Assembly (NCBI RefSeq): GCF_014855495.1
Contig: NZ_JACYFJ010000001.1
Location: 496,001-560,000 of the forward strand
DNA: 64,000 bases
Direction of reading: 5' to 3'
DNA from: Euzebyella saccharophila
Lineage (GTDB): Bacteria > Bacteroidota > Bacteroidia > Flavobacteriales > Flavobacteriaceae
This document shows, piece by piece, positions 18,221 through 27,639 of the stretch. Below the pieces are notes generated by a model. The model made no database searches. It had not been told where the DNA came from and saw only the letters and a list, made by a program, of their open reading frames with translations. Made by a program: the position numbers and the translations under genes. Position 1 is the stretch's first letter; the number at the start of each line of letters is the position of its first letter.

Positions 18221-20695
18221 ATGAAAAAACTATTTACCTCATTTATTCTAATTTACTGCTTGAGTCTTGGAGCACAAGACCTTCAAGATATCGGTTTTCA
18301 GGCTTCCCCACCTTATGAAACCGAATCATCTATGGTAACTTCATTTGACACGGCCCTATCCATAGGAGAATCCTTTGAAGAAGCGGCCGAAAAAAATGGA
18401 ATTGCCTACAGAACCTTTAGCGAATTGGCAGGGGTTGAAAACGGCTATTACATTGTCTCAGGTGTTTTCAGTGATGATAAAAATCTAGCAAAGTCAATTA
18501 AAAAATTGAAGAAGAAAGGTTTTGAAAATGCCGGCTCTATAAGCAATGAAAGCAATGGTCTACATTACCTTTATTTGGCATATTATCCTTTTGGTCTTGA
18601 AGCGGTAGATGCTTGCTCCTCTCAGCTAGATGGTAACTATAAGCAGGATGTATGGATACTGGAAGTTGAAAACAGCAATGAAATTGGGGGAGATAATTTA
18701 GAGGAAGTACCTCAAATTACATCAACAGACAACAATTTTAGCCTTGAGGAAGAAGCAGGATCTGTTTCTACAGGTATGAAAATTCATGAAAACGTAAACA
18801 AGACTAAGTTGATTCAAAGGGCCGACCATTATTTTGATAAAATGTGGTATGCCGAAGCTGCAGAACTCTACGAAGAGGCTTTGTCCAAAGGGGATAAATA
18901 CCGTTCAAAAGACATTGTCCAAAAGGCCGCCGACGCCTACTATTTTAATACAAATATGGAAAAAGCATATGAGTGGTACCATGTTCTGTACGAGAATTAT
19001 GGAAAAGAGCTCTCTGCCGATAATATTTTTAAGTATTCTCACTCTCTTAAAGGAACCGGAAAATATGCCCGCTCAAAAAGATTGATGAAGCTTTATGATA
19101 AAAAGGTGAAGGAAGAAGGGTTGGACAAGCCCAAAATTGAGCGTAGTGAAATGGTATTGGATAATATTTTAGGCAACGAAAGGGAGTTGGAACTAAAAAA
19201 TTTGGCCATCAACACTAAATACTCAGACTTCTCCCCTATGTTTTTGGATTCAAGTCAAGTTGTCTTTGCTTCTGCTAAGGATTCTTCCATCTTTAGTACC
19301 AGAACGTACAAGTGGAACAATCAGCCGTATCTTGATCTTTACGTTGCCAAAATAAATGAAGAGAATGAGGATTTAAAAGACGCTATTAAGTTTTCAAAAA
19401 AGATAAATACCAAGTACCATGAAGCCTCGGTTACGTTTAGCCCAGATAATACTACCATGTATTTCACCAGAAATAACTATGGTAAAAAACTAAAAAGGGA
19501 TAACAAAGGGGTAAATCACCTAAAAATTTACCGTTCTACAAAGGTAAATGGGGAGTGGACAGAGGCCCAAGAGGTTTCTTTTAACAGTGATGACTATTCT
19601 ACTGGGCACCCTGCATTAAGCCCTGACGGCAAAAAACTCTACTTTGTTTCAGACATGCCTGGAAGCATGGGCAAAACAGACATCTTTGTAGTGGACGTAC
19701 TGGAAGATGGAAGCTTTACGGAACCAAGAAACCTTGGAAAAGAGATTAATACAGAGCAGCGTGAAATGTTCCCGTTCTTTAACGGTGACAAGCTTTACTT
19801 TTCGTCAGATGGGCACGTTGGCTTAGGCGGATTGGATGTTTATGAGTCCGTTTATGATGAAGAGGAAGGATTTCAAGAAGTTAAGAACTTGGGCAAACCT
19901 ATCAACAGTAATAAAGACGATTTTTCCTATATAGTCAACGATGAGAACCAACAGGGTTTCTTCGCCTCCAACAGAGAAGGAGGAAAAGGAGATGATGATA
20001 TTTATTCCTTTAAAAGGCTTACCATTGAAGAGGTTCCAACGAACCAAAATGCAATTGCCGGTGTAGTAACCGAGCTAACAACCGGAGATGTTATGCCAAA
20101 AGCCTTGGTAGAGCTTCTTGATGAAAATGGTATAAAACTGATGGAAATGGAAACGGAAGAAGATGGTAGTTTTGTTTTTGAGGATTTGGACAGTGATACC
20201 AAATACACCATTAATACGGTTAAAGACCAATATGTAAATAATGAAATGGAAGTTTCTACTTTAACCAACGAAACAGTTGAAGTTGATGTTGCCCTTAAGC
20301 GTTTAGAAGACATGATTGCCCTTGAAGATGGAATCAAGAAAATTAAAACGGATATGATCCACTTCGATTTTGATAAATCATACATAAGGACCGATGCCGC
20401 CAAGGAGTTGGATAAATTGGTAAGCGTGATGAAGGAATATCCTGGAATGGTTATAAAAATTGAGTCCCACACAGATAGCAGAGGTAGTAGGGCTTACAAT
20501 GAATATCTCTCGGACCGAAGGGCGAAATCTACCAGAGACTATATCATTTCACAAGGTATAGACCCTGAAAGAATTGAAAGCGCCACCGGATATGGAGAAA
20601 GTAGATTGATCAACCAATGTGATGGGACGGTTAGATGTACGGAAGAAGAACATTATTTGAACAGACGTTCTGAATTCATTATCACAAAAATGTAG
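18221..20695 (+). CDS. OmpA-family lipid/peptidoglycan-anchoring protein with SPOR-like, TPR, PD40 and carboxypeptidase-regulatory domains
   Basis: An 824-residue exported protein with a signal peptide in the first 18 residues. Domains in order: a SPOR-like domain at about 73-150 (GYYIVSGVF ... LYLAYYPF ... DVWILEVEN); TPR-like helices at about 196-300; a WD40-like PD40 propeller at about 335-595 (repeated SPDG/Y-F-S/D units such as LSPDGKKLYFVSD); a CarboxypepD_reg-like beta domain at about 610-690; and an OmpA C-terminal peptidoglycan-binding domain at about 712-824 (IHFDFDKSYIRTDAA, HTDSRG, NEYLSDRRA, NRRSEF). This architecture is common beside PorP/SprF genes and resembles PorE-type proteins that tie T9SS parts to the cell wall. 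It is the last gene of the operon and is followed by a strong terminator. Confidence 0.88.
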   Translation: MKKLFTSFILIYCLSLGAQDLQDIGFQASPPYETESSMVTSFDTALSIGESFEEAAEKNGIAYRTFSELAGVENGYYIVSGVFSDDKNLAKSIKKLKKKGFENAGSISNESNGLHYLYLAYYPFGLEAVDACSSQLDGNYKQDVWILEVENSNEIGGDNLEEVPQITSTDNNFSLEEEAGSVSTGMKIHENVNKTKLIQRADHYFDKMWYAEAAELYEEALSKGDKYRSKDIVQKAADAYYFNTNMEKAYEWYHVLYENYGKELSADNIFKYSHSLKGTGKYARSKRLMKLYDKKVKEEGLDKPKIERSEMVLDNILGNERELELKNLAINTKYSDFSPMFLDSSQVVFASAKDSSIFSTRTYKWNNQPYLDLYVAKINEENEDLKDAIKFSKKINTKYHEASVTFSPDNTTMYFTRNNYGKKLKRDNKGVNHLKIYRSTKVNGEWTEAQEVSFNSDDYSTGHPALSPDGKKLYFVSDMPGSMGKTDIFVVDVLEDGSFTEPRNLGKEINTEQREMFPFFNGDKLYFSSDGHVGLGGLDVYESVYDEEEGFQEVKNLGKPINSNKDDFSYIVNDENQQGFFASNREGGKGDDDIYSFKRLTIEEVPTNQNAIAGVVTELTTGDVMPKALVELLDENGIKLMEMETEEDGSFVFEDLDSDTKYTINTVKDQYVNNEMEVSTLTNETVEVDVALKRLEDMIALEDGIKKIKTDMIHFDFDKSYIRTDAAKELDKLVSVMKEYPGMVIKIESHTDSRGSRAYNEYLSDRRAKSTRDYIISQGIDPERIESATGYGESRLINQCDGTVRCTEEEHYLNRRSEFIITKM

Positions 20696-20723
20696 AAATC
20701 AATAAACCAAACTTAATAAATAG

Positions 20724-20752
20724 ACCGCTACCCAAAAGGTAGCGGTTTTTTT
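20724..20752 (+). terminator. Terminator of the first adhesin operon
   Basis: A 9-bp stem ACCGCTACC / GGTAGCGGT around a 5-base loop (caaaa), followed by seven T. Confidence 0.92.
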
Positions 20753-20950
20753 ATTTCATTTGTTTTGTAACCATTTACTTGATTCCAAAACCTTTAGGCT
20801 GCTTTATCCATACAACGGGTAATTGAAACAGTTTGCCGAAATTGAACAATATGCCGTTCACCCAGTCTGATTCATTGACCGTTCATCCAATTTTTAAGGA
20901 ATTAGGTAGATAACTAACCACCTTTGTATCAGAACTTAAAATTTGAAGGT

Positions 20951-21121
20951 ATGAGAAAAATGTTACTTGTCAAAGAAATCTACTTAGAAGCTTTTAAAGA
21001 TTGGACTTACAGATTACTAAAAAAATATTTCAAGGCGTACACTTGGTTTTGCTTTGCTTTATTACTCATTGTAATCTATGCATTCATATATAGGCTTTCT
21101 ACGGGCTTTGCATTCGTTTAA
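20951..21121 (+). CDS. Small single-pass membrane protein (DUF6747-like)
   Basis: A 56-residue protein starting MRKMLLVKEIYLEAFKDW. It has a basic, amphipathic N-terminal half and one hydrophobic helix (WFCFALLLIVIYAFIYRL, about residues 32-49), ending GFAFV. I recognise the pattern from short conserved proteins of Flavobacteriia of unknown function; the DUF number is from memory. An upstream in-frame ATG at 20924 would add nine residues, but the downstream ATG has the better family-like start. It is monocistronic and followed by a very strong hairpin. Confidence 0.6.
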   Translation: MRKMLLVKEIYLEAFKDWTYRLLKKYFKAYTWFCFALLLIVIYAFIYRLSTGFAFV

Positions 21122-21140
21122 GTAGAATTCTAAAAAAAGA

Positions 21141-21170
21141 AACGCCCCGCACAATTGTGCGGGGCGTTTT
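21141..21170. terminator. Strong bidirectional terminator
   Basis: A perfect 28-base palindrome with arms AACGCCCCGCACAA / TTGTGCGGGGCGTT. T-rich stretches follow on both strands, so it can end both the small membrane-protein gene and the leftward DUF4837 gene. Confidence 0.92.
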
Positions 21171-21195
21171 GTTTGCTCTGTATTCATCAATCAGA

Positions 21196-22191
21196 TCAAT
21201 TGGCTACTTGCCCAAAACGTAGGGTTTTAAGTATAGCCTCCAACTCAAATACATCATTACGTTTTTCCGTGGCAGGGGCAAAAACAAAGCCTTCCAATAC
21301 CAATTTCCTATCATTTTCCTTATCGTTTAGAATATAGGTCAAAAATGGTCCCGCCATAGGATAATTTTTAATATCCCAAAGCCCGCGAACTTCTACTCCT
21401 TTTAACCCACCGATCTCCGTTGGATAGATAAAAGGAGCGTATGCAGGCTCAGTACGCATATAAGTGACTTTTCCTGCCACATCTGGCCCTGGAATATACT
21501 TTTCCCCTATAGAGTCTCTCATGGCCACTATATCCCTTACAAGCGTTTCCTGATTATTGAAACTGTCTCCTGGCATGGCGTATACCAAAATATTGGCAGT
21601 GCCTTTATGAATTTCCCTGTCTATCCAAACAAAGTTATTTTCGTGCTTGCCTACTTTATAAATGGAAGGTATTTTTAAGGAGATACCAAATTCATCTTCC
21701 AATACGGTACCTTTATTTAAGGAGCGCTCAAATCTTTTCTGGGCAGCAGCAACTTCAACACTCCTAAAGGATTCAATGATTTCCGGCGCCTTGATGTTCA
21801 GGTTCTCCAATATTTCAGAATTGGTAGTGCCCTTTATCACTCCTACCCTTTGGGGAGATGCATACATATCCTTTTTAATGTGGGCCAGATCTAAGGAGTC
21901 TTTGGTTACATAAAGTATGGACCTTGTGTTTCTGATCGATCCGGTAAAAAAACGTGGGTCTATTTGGTCTATGCTAAAAAGAGGTTCGTCCATAGGCATG
22001 CCCACGATTGGGGCAGCAAAGTGTTTTCGAATACTGTCTCCCACGTGGCCTCTCCACAATTCATTGTCTACCACCGCAACCATTGAATTTATGGCTCCTG
22101 TGGATTCGGGTAAATAGCTGGTGTTCTTGTTTTCCTTACAAGAAAATAATAGGGTCGTAAGGAGTAAAAATAGTGTTCCGCTGTGTTTCAT
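21196..22191 (-). CDS. DUF4837 family lipoprotein
   Basis: A 331-residue protein with a lipoprotein signal (TLLFSC, lipobox Cys at residue 18), so probably membrane-anchored and exported. The body is the DUF4837 fold: DNELWRGHVGDSIRKHFAAPIVGMPMDEPLFSI near the N-terminus and GVEVRGLWDIKNYPMAGPFLTYI followed by a lipocalin-like YILNDKENDRKLVLEGFVFAP near the C-terminus. The function is unknown. It follows the lytic transglycosylase gene by 13 bp and is probably in the same transcript, hinting at an envelope or cell-wall role. Confidence 0.85.
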   Translation of the reverse strand: MKHSGTLFLLLTTLLFSCKENKNTSYLPESTGAINSMVAVVDNELWRGHVGDSIRKHFAAPIVGMPMDEPLFSIDQIDPRFFTGSIRNTRSILYVTKDSLDLAHIKKDMYASPQRVGVIKGTTNSEILENLNIKAPEIIESFRSVEVAAAQKRFERSLNKGTVLEDEFGISLKIPSIYKVGKHENNFVWIDREIHKGTANILVYAMPGDSFNNQETLVRDIVAMRDSIGEKYIPGPDVAGKVTYMRTEPAYAPFIYPTEIGGLKGVEVRGLWDIKNYPMAGPFLTYILNDKENDRKLVLEGFVFAPATEKRNDVFELEAILKTLRFGQVAN

Positions 22192-22204
22192 TTGTTCTGT
22201 TGAT

Positions 22205-23854
22205 TTACGATGGACATGCGCACAATTTCAATTTTGTGCCTGGTTTTAGGTTTTTACCACTAATACCGTTCCATTTTCGTAAATTTTCGACAGTAATTCC
22301 AGGATATTTTTTTGAAATGGTCCATAAGGAATCCCCACTTTGTACCGTATGTGTTTTTGTTCCCGGAGGAAAAGACTTGGGTTGAGTGGATTTGTTTACC
22401 GAACTCACCGCAGCAGCACCGGGCGTTCTCCTAGGAAAAATAGTCAAACGCTGACCAACTCTCAAATCATTGCTTCTAAGACCGTTCCATCTTTTAAGTT
22501 GGCTAACACCTACACCATACCTTTCGGCAATCTTTCCAAGATAATCACCACTTCTAACCTTGTAGCGGATCCTATTTTCTTCGGCTTGCTTAACAAGTTG
22601 AGGTAAAGGGCTTTCCTTGCTTTCCAACTCTTTTTTAATATGATTATAGATGGCCTCCTCGTTCGCTACAAATTTTCCAATGGCACTTTTAGGCAATCTT
22701 AATGCATACTTTTTACCCTCTACAAAGGGTACTACATTTAATTTATAGGAGGGATTCAGAAGTCTAAGTTCCTCCTTGCTAACATCTACCAATTCTGATA
22801 TTTGGTCAAATGTAATTAGGCTTTTTACATGAACGGTGTCCGTTTCAAAATAGGGTCGCTCCACCTTCTTGCCCCTTAATCCATGTTCTTCTGCGTATTC
22901 AAAGATGTACATGGTTGCCAAAAATGCCGGTACGTAACCTGCCGTTTCCCTCGGAAGAAAGCTACGCAGGTTCCAATAATTTTTGTGTCCTCCAGACCTT
23001 CTAATGGCTTTGTTAACATTTCCTGGGCCCGAATTATACGCTGCCAGGGCCAAATCCCAGTCCCCGTATATTTCATAGAGTTTCCCTAGAAATTCGCAGG
23101 CCGCCCTCGTGGATTTTATAGGGTCGCTACGCTCGTCTACATAACTGGATACATTAAGTTTATACTGCCTTCCCGTTCCGTACATGAACTGCCATAAACC
23201 GGTAGCCCCAACCCTACTTCTAGCCCTTGGGTTAAGGGCAGACTCCACTATGGAAAGATATTTCATTTCCAAAGGGATATCATGATTGTCCAATTCCTGC
23301 TCAAAGAGTGGAAAGTAAAACTGGCTTGCCGTAAGCATTCGCTCCATTAAATCCCTCTTTCTAAAGAGAAATGATTTTATTACATTTTCGAGGGATGGGT
23401 TGTACTCTACGTTAAATGGAGTTTTTTGGTTCAACTTGGCCAAGCGAGCCTTTAGAGTATCCGTATCCAATGCGGTAGGATATTCCTTTTCGTAATCAAG
23501 ATTGACAATTTCTCGATGCATTTCATCGGAAAGCGACACATTTTGATATAATTCCTTCATCCAAAGGCTATCATATCTTGCTGCTTCTTCATGGTCTTGA
23601 AGATTGTACTTCTTCATTACCTTGTCAATAACCAAGGAAAGTCCGTCATTCATCTCACTGGAATCAACGGCCATCTCTTCCATCTGCTCCACGCCATTTA
23701 AATCCATGGCAATCGTATCCGCTCCCACTTCTTGCTTCATGGCCAAAAGAGAGTCTCTCTGAGCCTCTTTTCCGGAATCTTTCTGTTGGGCAAAAACAGG
23801 CAACGTAAAAACGGACGCAGCCAAACAAACCAAAAATTTAGTACCTGTAATCAT
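22205..23854 (-). CDS. MltD-like lytic transglycosylase with LysM repeats
   Basis: A 549-residue exported enzyme cleaving peptidoglycan glycan strands. Signal peptide in residues 1-22 (ending PVFAQQ). After a long acidic helical region comes an SLT domain at about 190-330, with catalytic Glu in SIVESALNPRA, then GATGLWQFMYGTGRQY and ALAAYNSGPGNVNKAI. A degenerate LysM-like segment (about 355-400) is followed by two clear LysM domains: YKVRSGDYLGKIAERYGVG at about 435 and HTVQSGDSLWTISKKYPGI at about 502. Length and layout match MltD homologues of Bacteroidota. The DUF4837 gene follows 13 bp downstream. Confidence 0.93.
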   Translation of the reverse strand: MITGTKFLVCLAASVFTLPVFAQQKDSGKEAQRDSLLAMKQEVGADTIAMDLNGVEQMEEMAVDSSEMNDGLSLVIDKVMKKYNLQDHEEAARYDSLWMKELYQNVSLSDEMHREIVNLDYEKEYPTALDTDTLKARLAKLNQKTPFNVEYNPSLENVIKSFLFRKRDLMERMLTASQFYFPLFEQELDNHDIPLEMKYLSIVESALNPRARSRVGATGLWQFMYGTGRQYKLNVSSYVDERSDPIKSTRAACEFLGKLYEIYGDWDLALAAYNSGPGNVNKAIRRSGGHKNYWNLRSFLPRETAGYVPAFLATMYIFEYAEEHGLRGKKVERPYFETDTVHVKSLITFDQISELVDVSKEELRLLNPSYKLNVVPFVEGKKYALRLPKSAIGKFVANEEAIYNHIKKELESKESPLPQLVKQAEENRIRYKVRSGDYLGKIAERYGVGVSQLKRWNGLRSNDLRVGQRLTIFPRRTPGAAAVSSVNKSTQPKSFPPGTKTHTVQSGDSLWTISKKYPGITVENLRKWNGISGKNLKPGTKLKLCACPS

Positions 23855-24013
23855 AGTCTATAGTCTAATCCTAAGTGAGGGCTATGGTTCTAAAACCTAC
23901 GGATTCAATAATATGCAAACAACATAAAGTTGCATATTTTTTGGCAAATAGAAAATAGCCAAAGAATTTTGCCGGAATTTTGCCGTTGCCCTCACTTATC
24001 GATAACGAGCTAT

Positions 24014-25204
24014 CTACTCTATTATTGCAGCAATGCCGGGAAGGGTTTTGCCTTCTAAACTTTCTAGCATTGCACCACCACCGGTAGATACATAGCTAAC
24101 TTTGTCCTCAAACCCAAACTGTTTTACCGCAGCAACAGAATCACCGCCTCCAACGAGGGAAAATGCGCCGTTTTGGGTAGCTTCATCAATATAATTTCCA
24201 ACCGCTATAGTGCCCTTTGCAAAATTTTCCATTTCAAACACTCCCACAGGACCGTTCCATAAAATGGTTTTTGCCTCAAGGATAACCTCTTTAAAATTGG
24301 CCAACGTTTTTGGTCCCGCATCCAATCCTTGCCATCCGTCAGGAATTTTATCTACGTCTACCACTTGGGTTTCCGCATCATTGGCAAAATCATTGGCTGC
24401 CAAAACATCTACAGGAATATGAACTTTTACGCCTTTGGTTTCTGCCTGTTTTAAAATCTCAAGGGCCAATTCCATTTTATCATCTTCACAAATGGAATCT
24501 CCTACAGAACCTCCTTGCGCTTTGATAAAGGTATAGGTCATTCCTCCACCAACTATCAAGTGATCAACTTTATCAAGAATATTTTCTATAATGGTTATTT
24601 TAGAAGAAACCTTGGCGCCTCCTAAAATGGCAAGTACAGGTTTTTCCCCGGTGCGCATAACCTTTTCGATTGCGTCAATTTCCTTGGCCAAAAGATATCC
24701 AAAGCATTTATGTTCAGGAAAAAACTCTGCCACAATAGTGGTAGATGCATGGGCACGGTGTGCTGTGCCAAAGGCATCGTTCACGTAAATGTCTCCCAAT
24801 TTACTTAGTTTTTCGGCAAAATCTTTGTCCCCTTTTTCTTCTTCGGCATAAAACCTTAGGTTTTCCAACAGCAAAACTTCTCCCGGTTTAAGGGCGGCAA
24901 CGGCCTCTTCTGGGGTAGAACCCACACAGTCATCCACAAATTTTACGCTCACACCAATTACTTCAGAAACTTTATTGGCAATATGCTGTAAAGAAAGTTC
25001 CGATTTCTTTTCTCCTTTTGGTCTACCCAAATGGCTCATTAAAACCGCACTTCCGCCATCTTCCAAAACCTTTATTATGGTTGGTTTGGCAGCTTCAATT
25101 CGGTTGGCATCCGTAACTTCAAATGTTTCATTTAAAGGAACATTGAAATCAACTCGGATCAAGGCCTTTTTATTCTTAAAATTAAAATTGTCTATCGTTT
25201 TCAT
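24014..25204 (-). CDS. pgk: Phosphoglycerate kinase
   Basis: A glycolytic enzyme of 396 residues transferring phosphate from 1,3-bisphosphoglycerate to ADP. It shows [14 protein letters not shown] at the N-terminus, [26 protein letters not shown], the interdomain segment [13 protein letters not shown], and near the C-terminus [16 protein letters not shown] and [17 protein letters not shown] longer frame extends to 25315, but its extra 37 residues look random and a TACATTTG promoter box lies inside it, so ATG 25204 is the true start. It is monocistronic and divergent from holB. Confidence 0.97.
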   Translation of the reverse strand: MKTIDNFNFKNKKALIRVDFNVPLNETFEVTDANRIEAAKPTIIKVLEDGGSAVLMSHLGRPKGEKKSELSLQHIANKVSEVIGVSVKFVDDCVGSTPEEAVAALKPGEVLLLENLRFYAEEEKGDKDFAEKLSKLGDIYVNDAFGTAHRAHASTTIVAEFFPEHKCFGYLLAKEIDAIEKVMRTGEKPVLAILGGAKVSSKITIIENILDKVDHLIVGGGMTYTFIKAQGGSVGDSICEDDKMELALEILKQAETKGVKVHIPVDVLAANDFANDAETQVVDVDKIPDGWQGLDAGPKTLANFKEVILEAKTILWNGPVGVFEMENFAKGTIAVGNYIDEATQNGAFSLVGGGDSVAAVKQFGFEDKVSYVSTGGGAMLESLEGKTLPGIAAIIE

Positions 25205-25225
25205 GAATAAGGTTTTAGAGAATGG

Positions 25226-25233
25226 CAAATGTA
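25226..25233 (-). promoter_or_regulatory. -7 box (TACATTTG) of pgk
   Basis: TACATTTG on the minus strand lies 21 bases upstream of ATG 25204. It also argues against the longer pgk reading frame. Confidence 0.5.
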
Positions 25234-25380
25234 AATAAAAACGAGAAAGACTGGTAATGGATAAGCGTAAGTATTTGGATGCCGTACATAAGACATTACC
25301 AAACAAGACAGCCACTTCGCATTATTGCTAAAGTTGATTGCGCCTATTTTTACGCAGCAAAATAGCTCTACTAAAAAAAC

Positions 25381-25388
25381 TATCTTTG
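25381..25388 (+). promoter_or_regulatory. -7 box (TATCTTTG) of holB
   Basis: TATCTTTG is separated from the holB ATG by only four bases (gcaa), suggesting a leaderless mRNA. Confidence 0.5.
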
Positions 25389-25392
25389 GCAA

Positions 25393-26544
25393 ATGTTGTT
25401 CAAAGATATTTTAGGTCTTACCCATATTAAAAACCATCTGGCCACCAGTGCAGATGCTGGTAGAATTCCACATGCGCAACTATTTGTAGGGCCTGAAGGT
25501 TCTGGTACTTTGGCCATGGCCATTGCCTATGCCCAATATATTATTTGTTCCAATTCTCAGGGTGAAAATGAGGGTGGTAACGAAGCTTGCAATTTAAAAT
25601 TCAATTCCATTTCCCATCCAGATATGCATTTTGCCTTTCCGGTATCCAATTCCGATAAGGTGAAATCACATGCGGTAAGTGATCATTATATGGAAGAATG
25701 GAGGCAATTTATCCTTGAGCAACCCTACGGCAATCTTTTTGATTGGTACCGCTTAATCGGTATAGAAAAAAAGCAAGGTCAGATTGGTGTGGACGAAGCA
25801 CAGGATATTGTAAAAAAACTGAGCTTAAAGTCCTATGAGGGCGGATATAAGGTCATGATTATTTGGATGGCCGAAAAAATGAACACAGCTGCCGCCAACA
25901 AACTGTTAAAACTAATTGAAGAGCCACCAAACAAAACAGTCTTTATACTAATTGCCCAAGATGAGGAGCAAATTATACAGACCATTCTTTCCCGTTGCCA
26001 AATTTTACATTTTCCTCCTTTGGCGGAAGACGCTATCGCCAATGCCCTGATCGAAAAAGGAGTTGCAGAGGAAGAAGCCATGAGAATTGCACACGAAGCC
26101 GACGGAAATTTTAATAAGGCCTTGGATTTTGTGAACAACGATTCAGAAGACCTGGTCTTTGAAAAATGGTTTGTTCAATGGGTACGAAGTGCATTTAAGG
26201 CCAAGGGCAATAAGGGTGCGATACACGAACTTCTATTGTGGAGCGATGAAGTTGCCAAAAACGGCCGGGAAACCCAAAAGAATTTTTTACAGTATTGTAT
26301 AGCGGTCATGAGGCAGGCCATGCTTATAAATTTTAATGCCAAGGAGCTTGCCTTTATGCGAATACATGTAGACGGTTTTCATCTGGAGAAATTTGCGCCC
26401 TTCGTTCATGAAAATAATATTCTGAGTATAGTGAAGGAATTGGAAGACGCCATTTATCACATAGAAAGAAATGGCAATTCTAAAATTATTCTCACCGATC
26501 TTTCCATTAGACTTACGAGATTACTGCACAGAAAAGCTGCCTAG
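25393..26544 (+). CDS. holB: DNA polymerase III subunit delta prime
   Basis: A clamp-loader subunit of 383 residues in the AAA+ family. The N-terminus (DILGLTHIKNHLATSADAGRIPHAQLFVGPEGSGT) matches delta-prime. The Walker A site reads GPEGSGTLAMA and lacks the catalytic Lys-Thr, as expected for the non-hydrolysing delta-prime subunit. VMIIWMAEKMNTAAANKLLKLIEEPPNKTVFILI is the region equivalent to Walker B and sensor 1, and SRCQILHFPPL carries the SRC motif (arginine finger). The start agrees with the family and lies directly after the promoter box. The next gene, a DoxX-like membrane protein, follows after 56 bp. Confidence 0.93.
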   Translation: MLFKDILGLTHIKNHLATSADAGRIPHAQLFVGPEGSGTLAMAIAYAQYIICSNSQGENEGGNEACNLKFNSISHPDMHFAFPVSNSDKVKSHAVSDHYMEEWRQFILEQPYGNLFDWYRLIGIEKKQGQIGVDEAQDIVKKLSLKSYEGGYKVMIIWMAEKMNTAAANKLLKLIEEPPNKTVFILIAQDEEQIIQTILSRCQILHFPPLAEDAIANALIEKGVAEEEAMRIAHEADGNFNKALDFVNNDSEDLVFEKWFVQWVRSAFKAKGNKGAIHELLLWSDEVAKNGRETQKNFLQYCIAVMRQAMLINFNAKELAFMRIHVDGFHLEKFAPFVHENNILSIVKELEDAIYHIERNGNSKIILTDLSIRLTRLLHRKAA

Positions 26545-26600
26545 AATTTGCATTGGTCTCATGGTATTTCTTAACTTTAAGTACAACCAAAAGACCGGCC

Positions 26601-26999
26601 ATGGTACATTTAGAGAATTTTTCCGCTGAAATACTTCTTCTTTTATTTTTGATAATCGTCTTTTTACAGAGTGGAATTGATAAGATTTTTGATTGGAAGG
26701 GAAATGTTACTTGGTTAAAAGACCATTTCTCCCAAACCCCCTTACAAAAATGGGTGCCATTTCTTTTATTCACCATTTTGATATTTGAGACTGTTTCCGG
26801 TATACTTTGCGGGGTGGGTCTTTTGGAAATTATAGTATACGGTAAGGCAGAATATGCTTTTTATGGAAGTGTTCTTTCCTGTATTAGTCTTTTAATGCTG
26901 CTATTCGGTCAACGTCTGGCAAAGGATTATGAAGGCGCCAAAAATATTGCGGTCTACTTTATTCCGGCGATCATACTTGTGTATATTTTAAGGACATAA
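26601..26999 (+). CDS. DoxX-like small integral membrane protein
   Basis: A 132-residue protein with four predicted transmembrane helices (about residues 8-26, 45-66, 75-95 and 108-130) and the short motif SGIDKIFDW after the first helix, as seen in DoxX-type proteins. Its function in this lineage is unknown. The frame is open from a TTG at 26553, but the extra 16 residues are unconvincing and ATG 26601 begins just before the first helix. It follows holB closely and ends at a hairpin shared with the convergent ompH-like gene. Confidence 0.65.
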   Translation: MVHLENFSAEILLLLFLIIVFLQSGIDKIFDWKGNVTWLKDHFSQTPLQKWVPFLLFTILIFETVSGILCGVGLLEIIVYGKAEYAFYGSVLSCISLLMLLFGQRLAKDYEGAKNIAVYFIPAIILVYILRT

Positions 27000-27002
27000 A
27001 AA

Positions 27003-27034
27003 AAACCTTCTCCATTTAAATTTGAAGAAGGTTT
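27003..27034. terminator. Bidirectional hairpin between the DoxX-like and OmpH genes
   Basis: AACCTTCT pairs with AGAAGGTT across a 14-base loop, flanked by A-rich DNA on the left and T-rich on the right. The stem is modest, and the site lies between convergent genes. Confidence 0.6.
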
Positions 27035-27058
27035 CCTAGAAATAAAAATCGTGTTGAT

Positions 27059-27565
27059 TTACTTCTTGTATTTATCGTTTAGAATCTTGACGATTTCATC
27101 CGTTAGATCATCTGCCTCGTTACCGTACAAAACGCTTCCGCCATCTCCACCACCTAAGATATACTGGTAGTTATTGGCTTTTCCGTAGGCTTCGATCTCC
27201 TTTTTCACTTTGCTAACTACGCTATCCATTTGCGTTTGCCCGGCAGCCTGAAGCTGTTGGTCTTCCATTTGAAGCTGTTGCCCAATCTGCTGCCCTTTCT
27301 GCTGCATTAAACCATACTCCTCTTGTGCCTTTTGTTGAGAAAGGTTTTGAGCCTTTTGCTGAAATGCTTGTGCCTCCATCTGAAAAGCTTGGGAAATACT
27401 GTCCCTTTTTTTTGTAAGTGCTTCGGCCTTTGTCTTAAACTCTGCCTCTACATCTATTTTTTCTTGATACTCGTCCATTAGTTTTATGTTATCTACATAA
27501 CCAATTTTTTGTTGTTGACAAGAAACTACTGCTAGAGCAAATACTGCCCAAACTAAATTTTTCAT
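27059..27565 (-). CDS. OmpH/Skp-family periplasmic chaperone-like lipoprotein
   Basis: A 168-residue protein with a lipobox (ALAVVSC, Cys at residue 16). KIGYVDNIKLMDEYQEK, the usual Skp/OmpH start, is followed by a long Gln/Ala/Lys-rich coiled coil (about residues 35-125, the tentacles of Skp) and a C-terminal strand region (NYQYILGGGDGGSVLYGNEADDLTDEIVKILN). Family members hold unfolded outer-membrane proteins during transit to BamA. The lipid anchor is common in Bacteroidota homologues. It is monocistronic with a good promoter. Confidence 0.88.
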   Translation of the reverse strand: MKNLVWAVFALAVVSCQQQKIGYVDNIKLMDEYQEKIDVEAEFKTKAEALTKKRDSISQAFQMEAQAFQQKAQNLSQQKAQEEYGLMQQKGQQIGQQLQMEDQQLQAAGQTQMDSVVSKVKKEIEAYGKANNYQYILGGGDGGSVLYGNEADDLTDEIVKILNDKYKK

Positions 27566-27610
27566 TTGATCTGAATGTCTATTAAGAATAATCTTCTTTT
27601 AATTGTTGCG

Positions 27611-27639
27611 CAAAAATAGGAAAGGTTTTTTAATAGCAA
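27611..27639 (-). promoter_or_regulatory. Bacteroidetes promoter of the OmpH-like gene (-33 TTG, -7 TATTTTTG)
   Basis: On the minus strand, TTG at 27639-27637 is followed after 18 bases by TATTTTTG (27618-27611). Both elements and the spacing fit the TTG-N17-23-TAnnTTTG consensus. The ATG is 45 bases further on. Confidence 0.65.

Noticed and set aside
22041-22060. Possible third parS site (CCCACGTGG)
   Set aside because: Only the central CCACGTGG core matches; the outer arms are not palindromic.
25205-25315. N-terminal extension of pgk (37 residues) as a targeting signal
   Set aside because: The extra sequence has no family support and contains the -7 promoter box. The conserved enzyme begins at ATG 25204.
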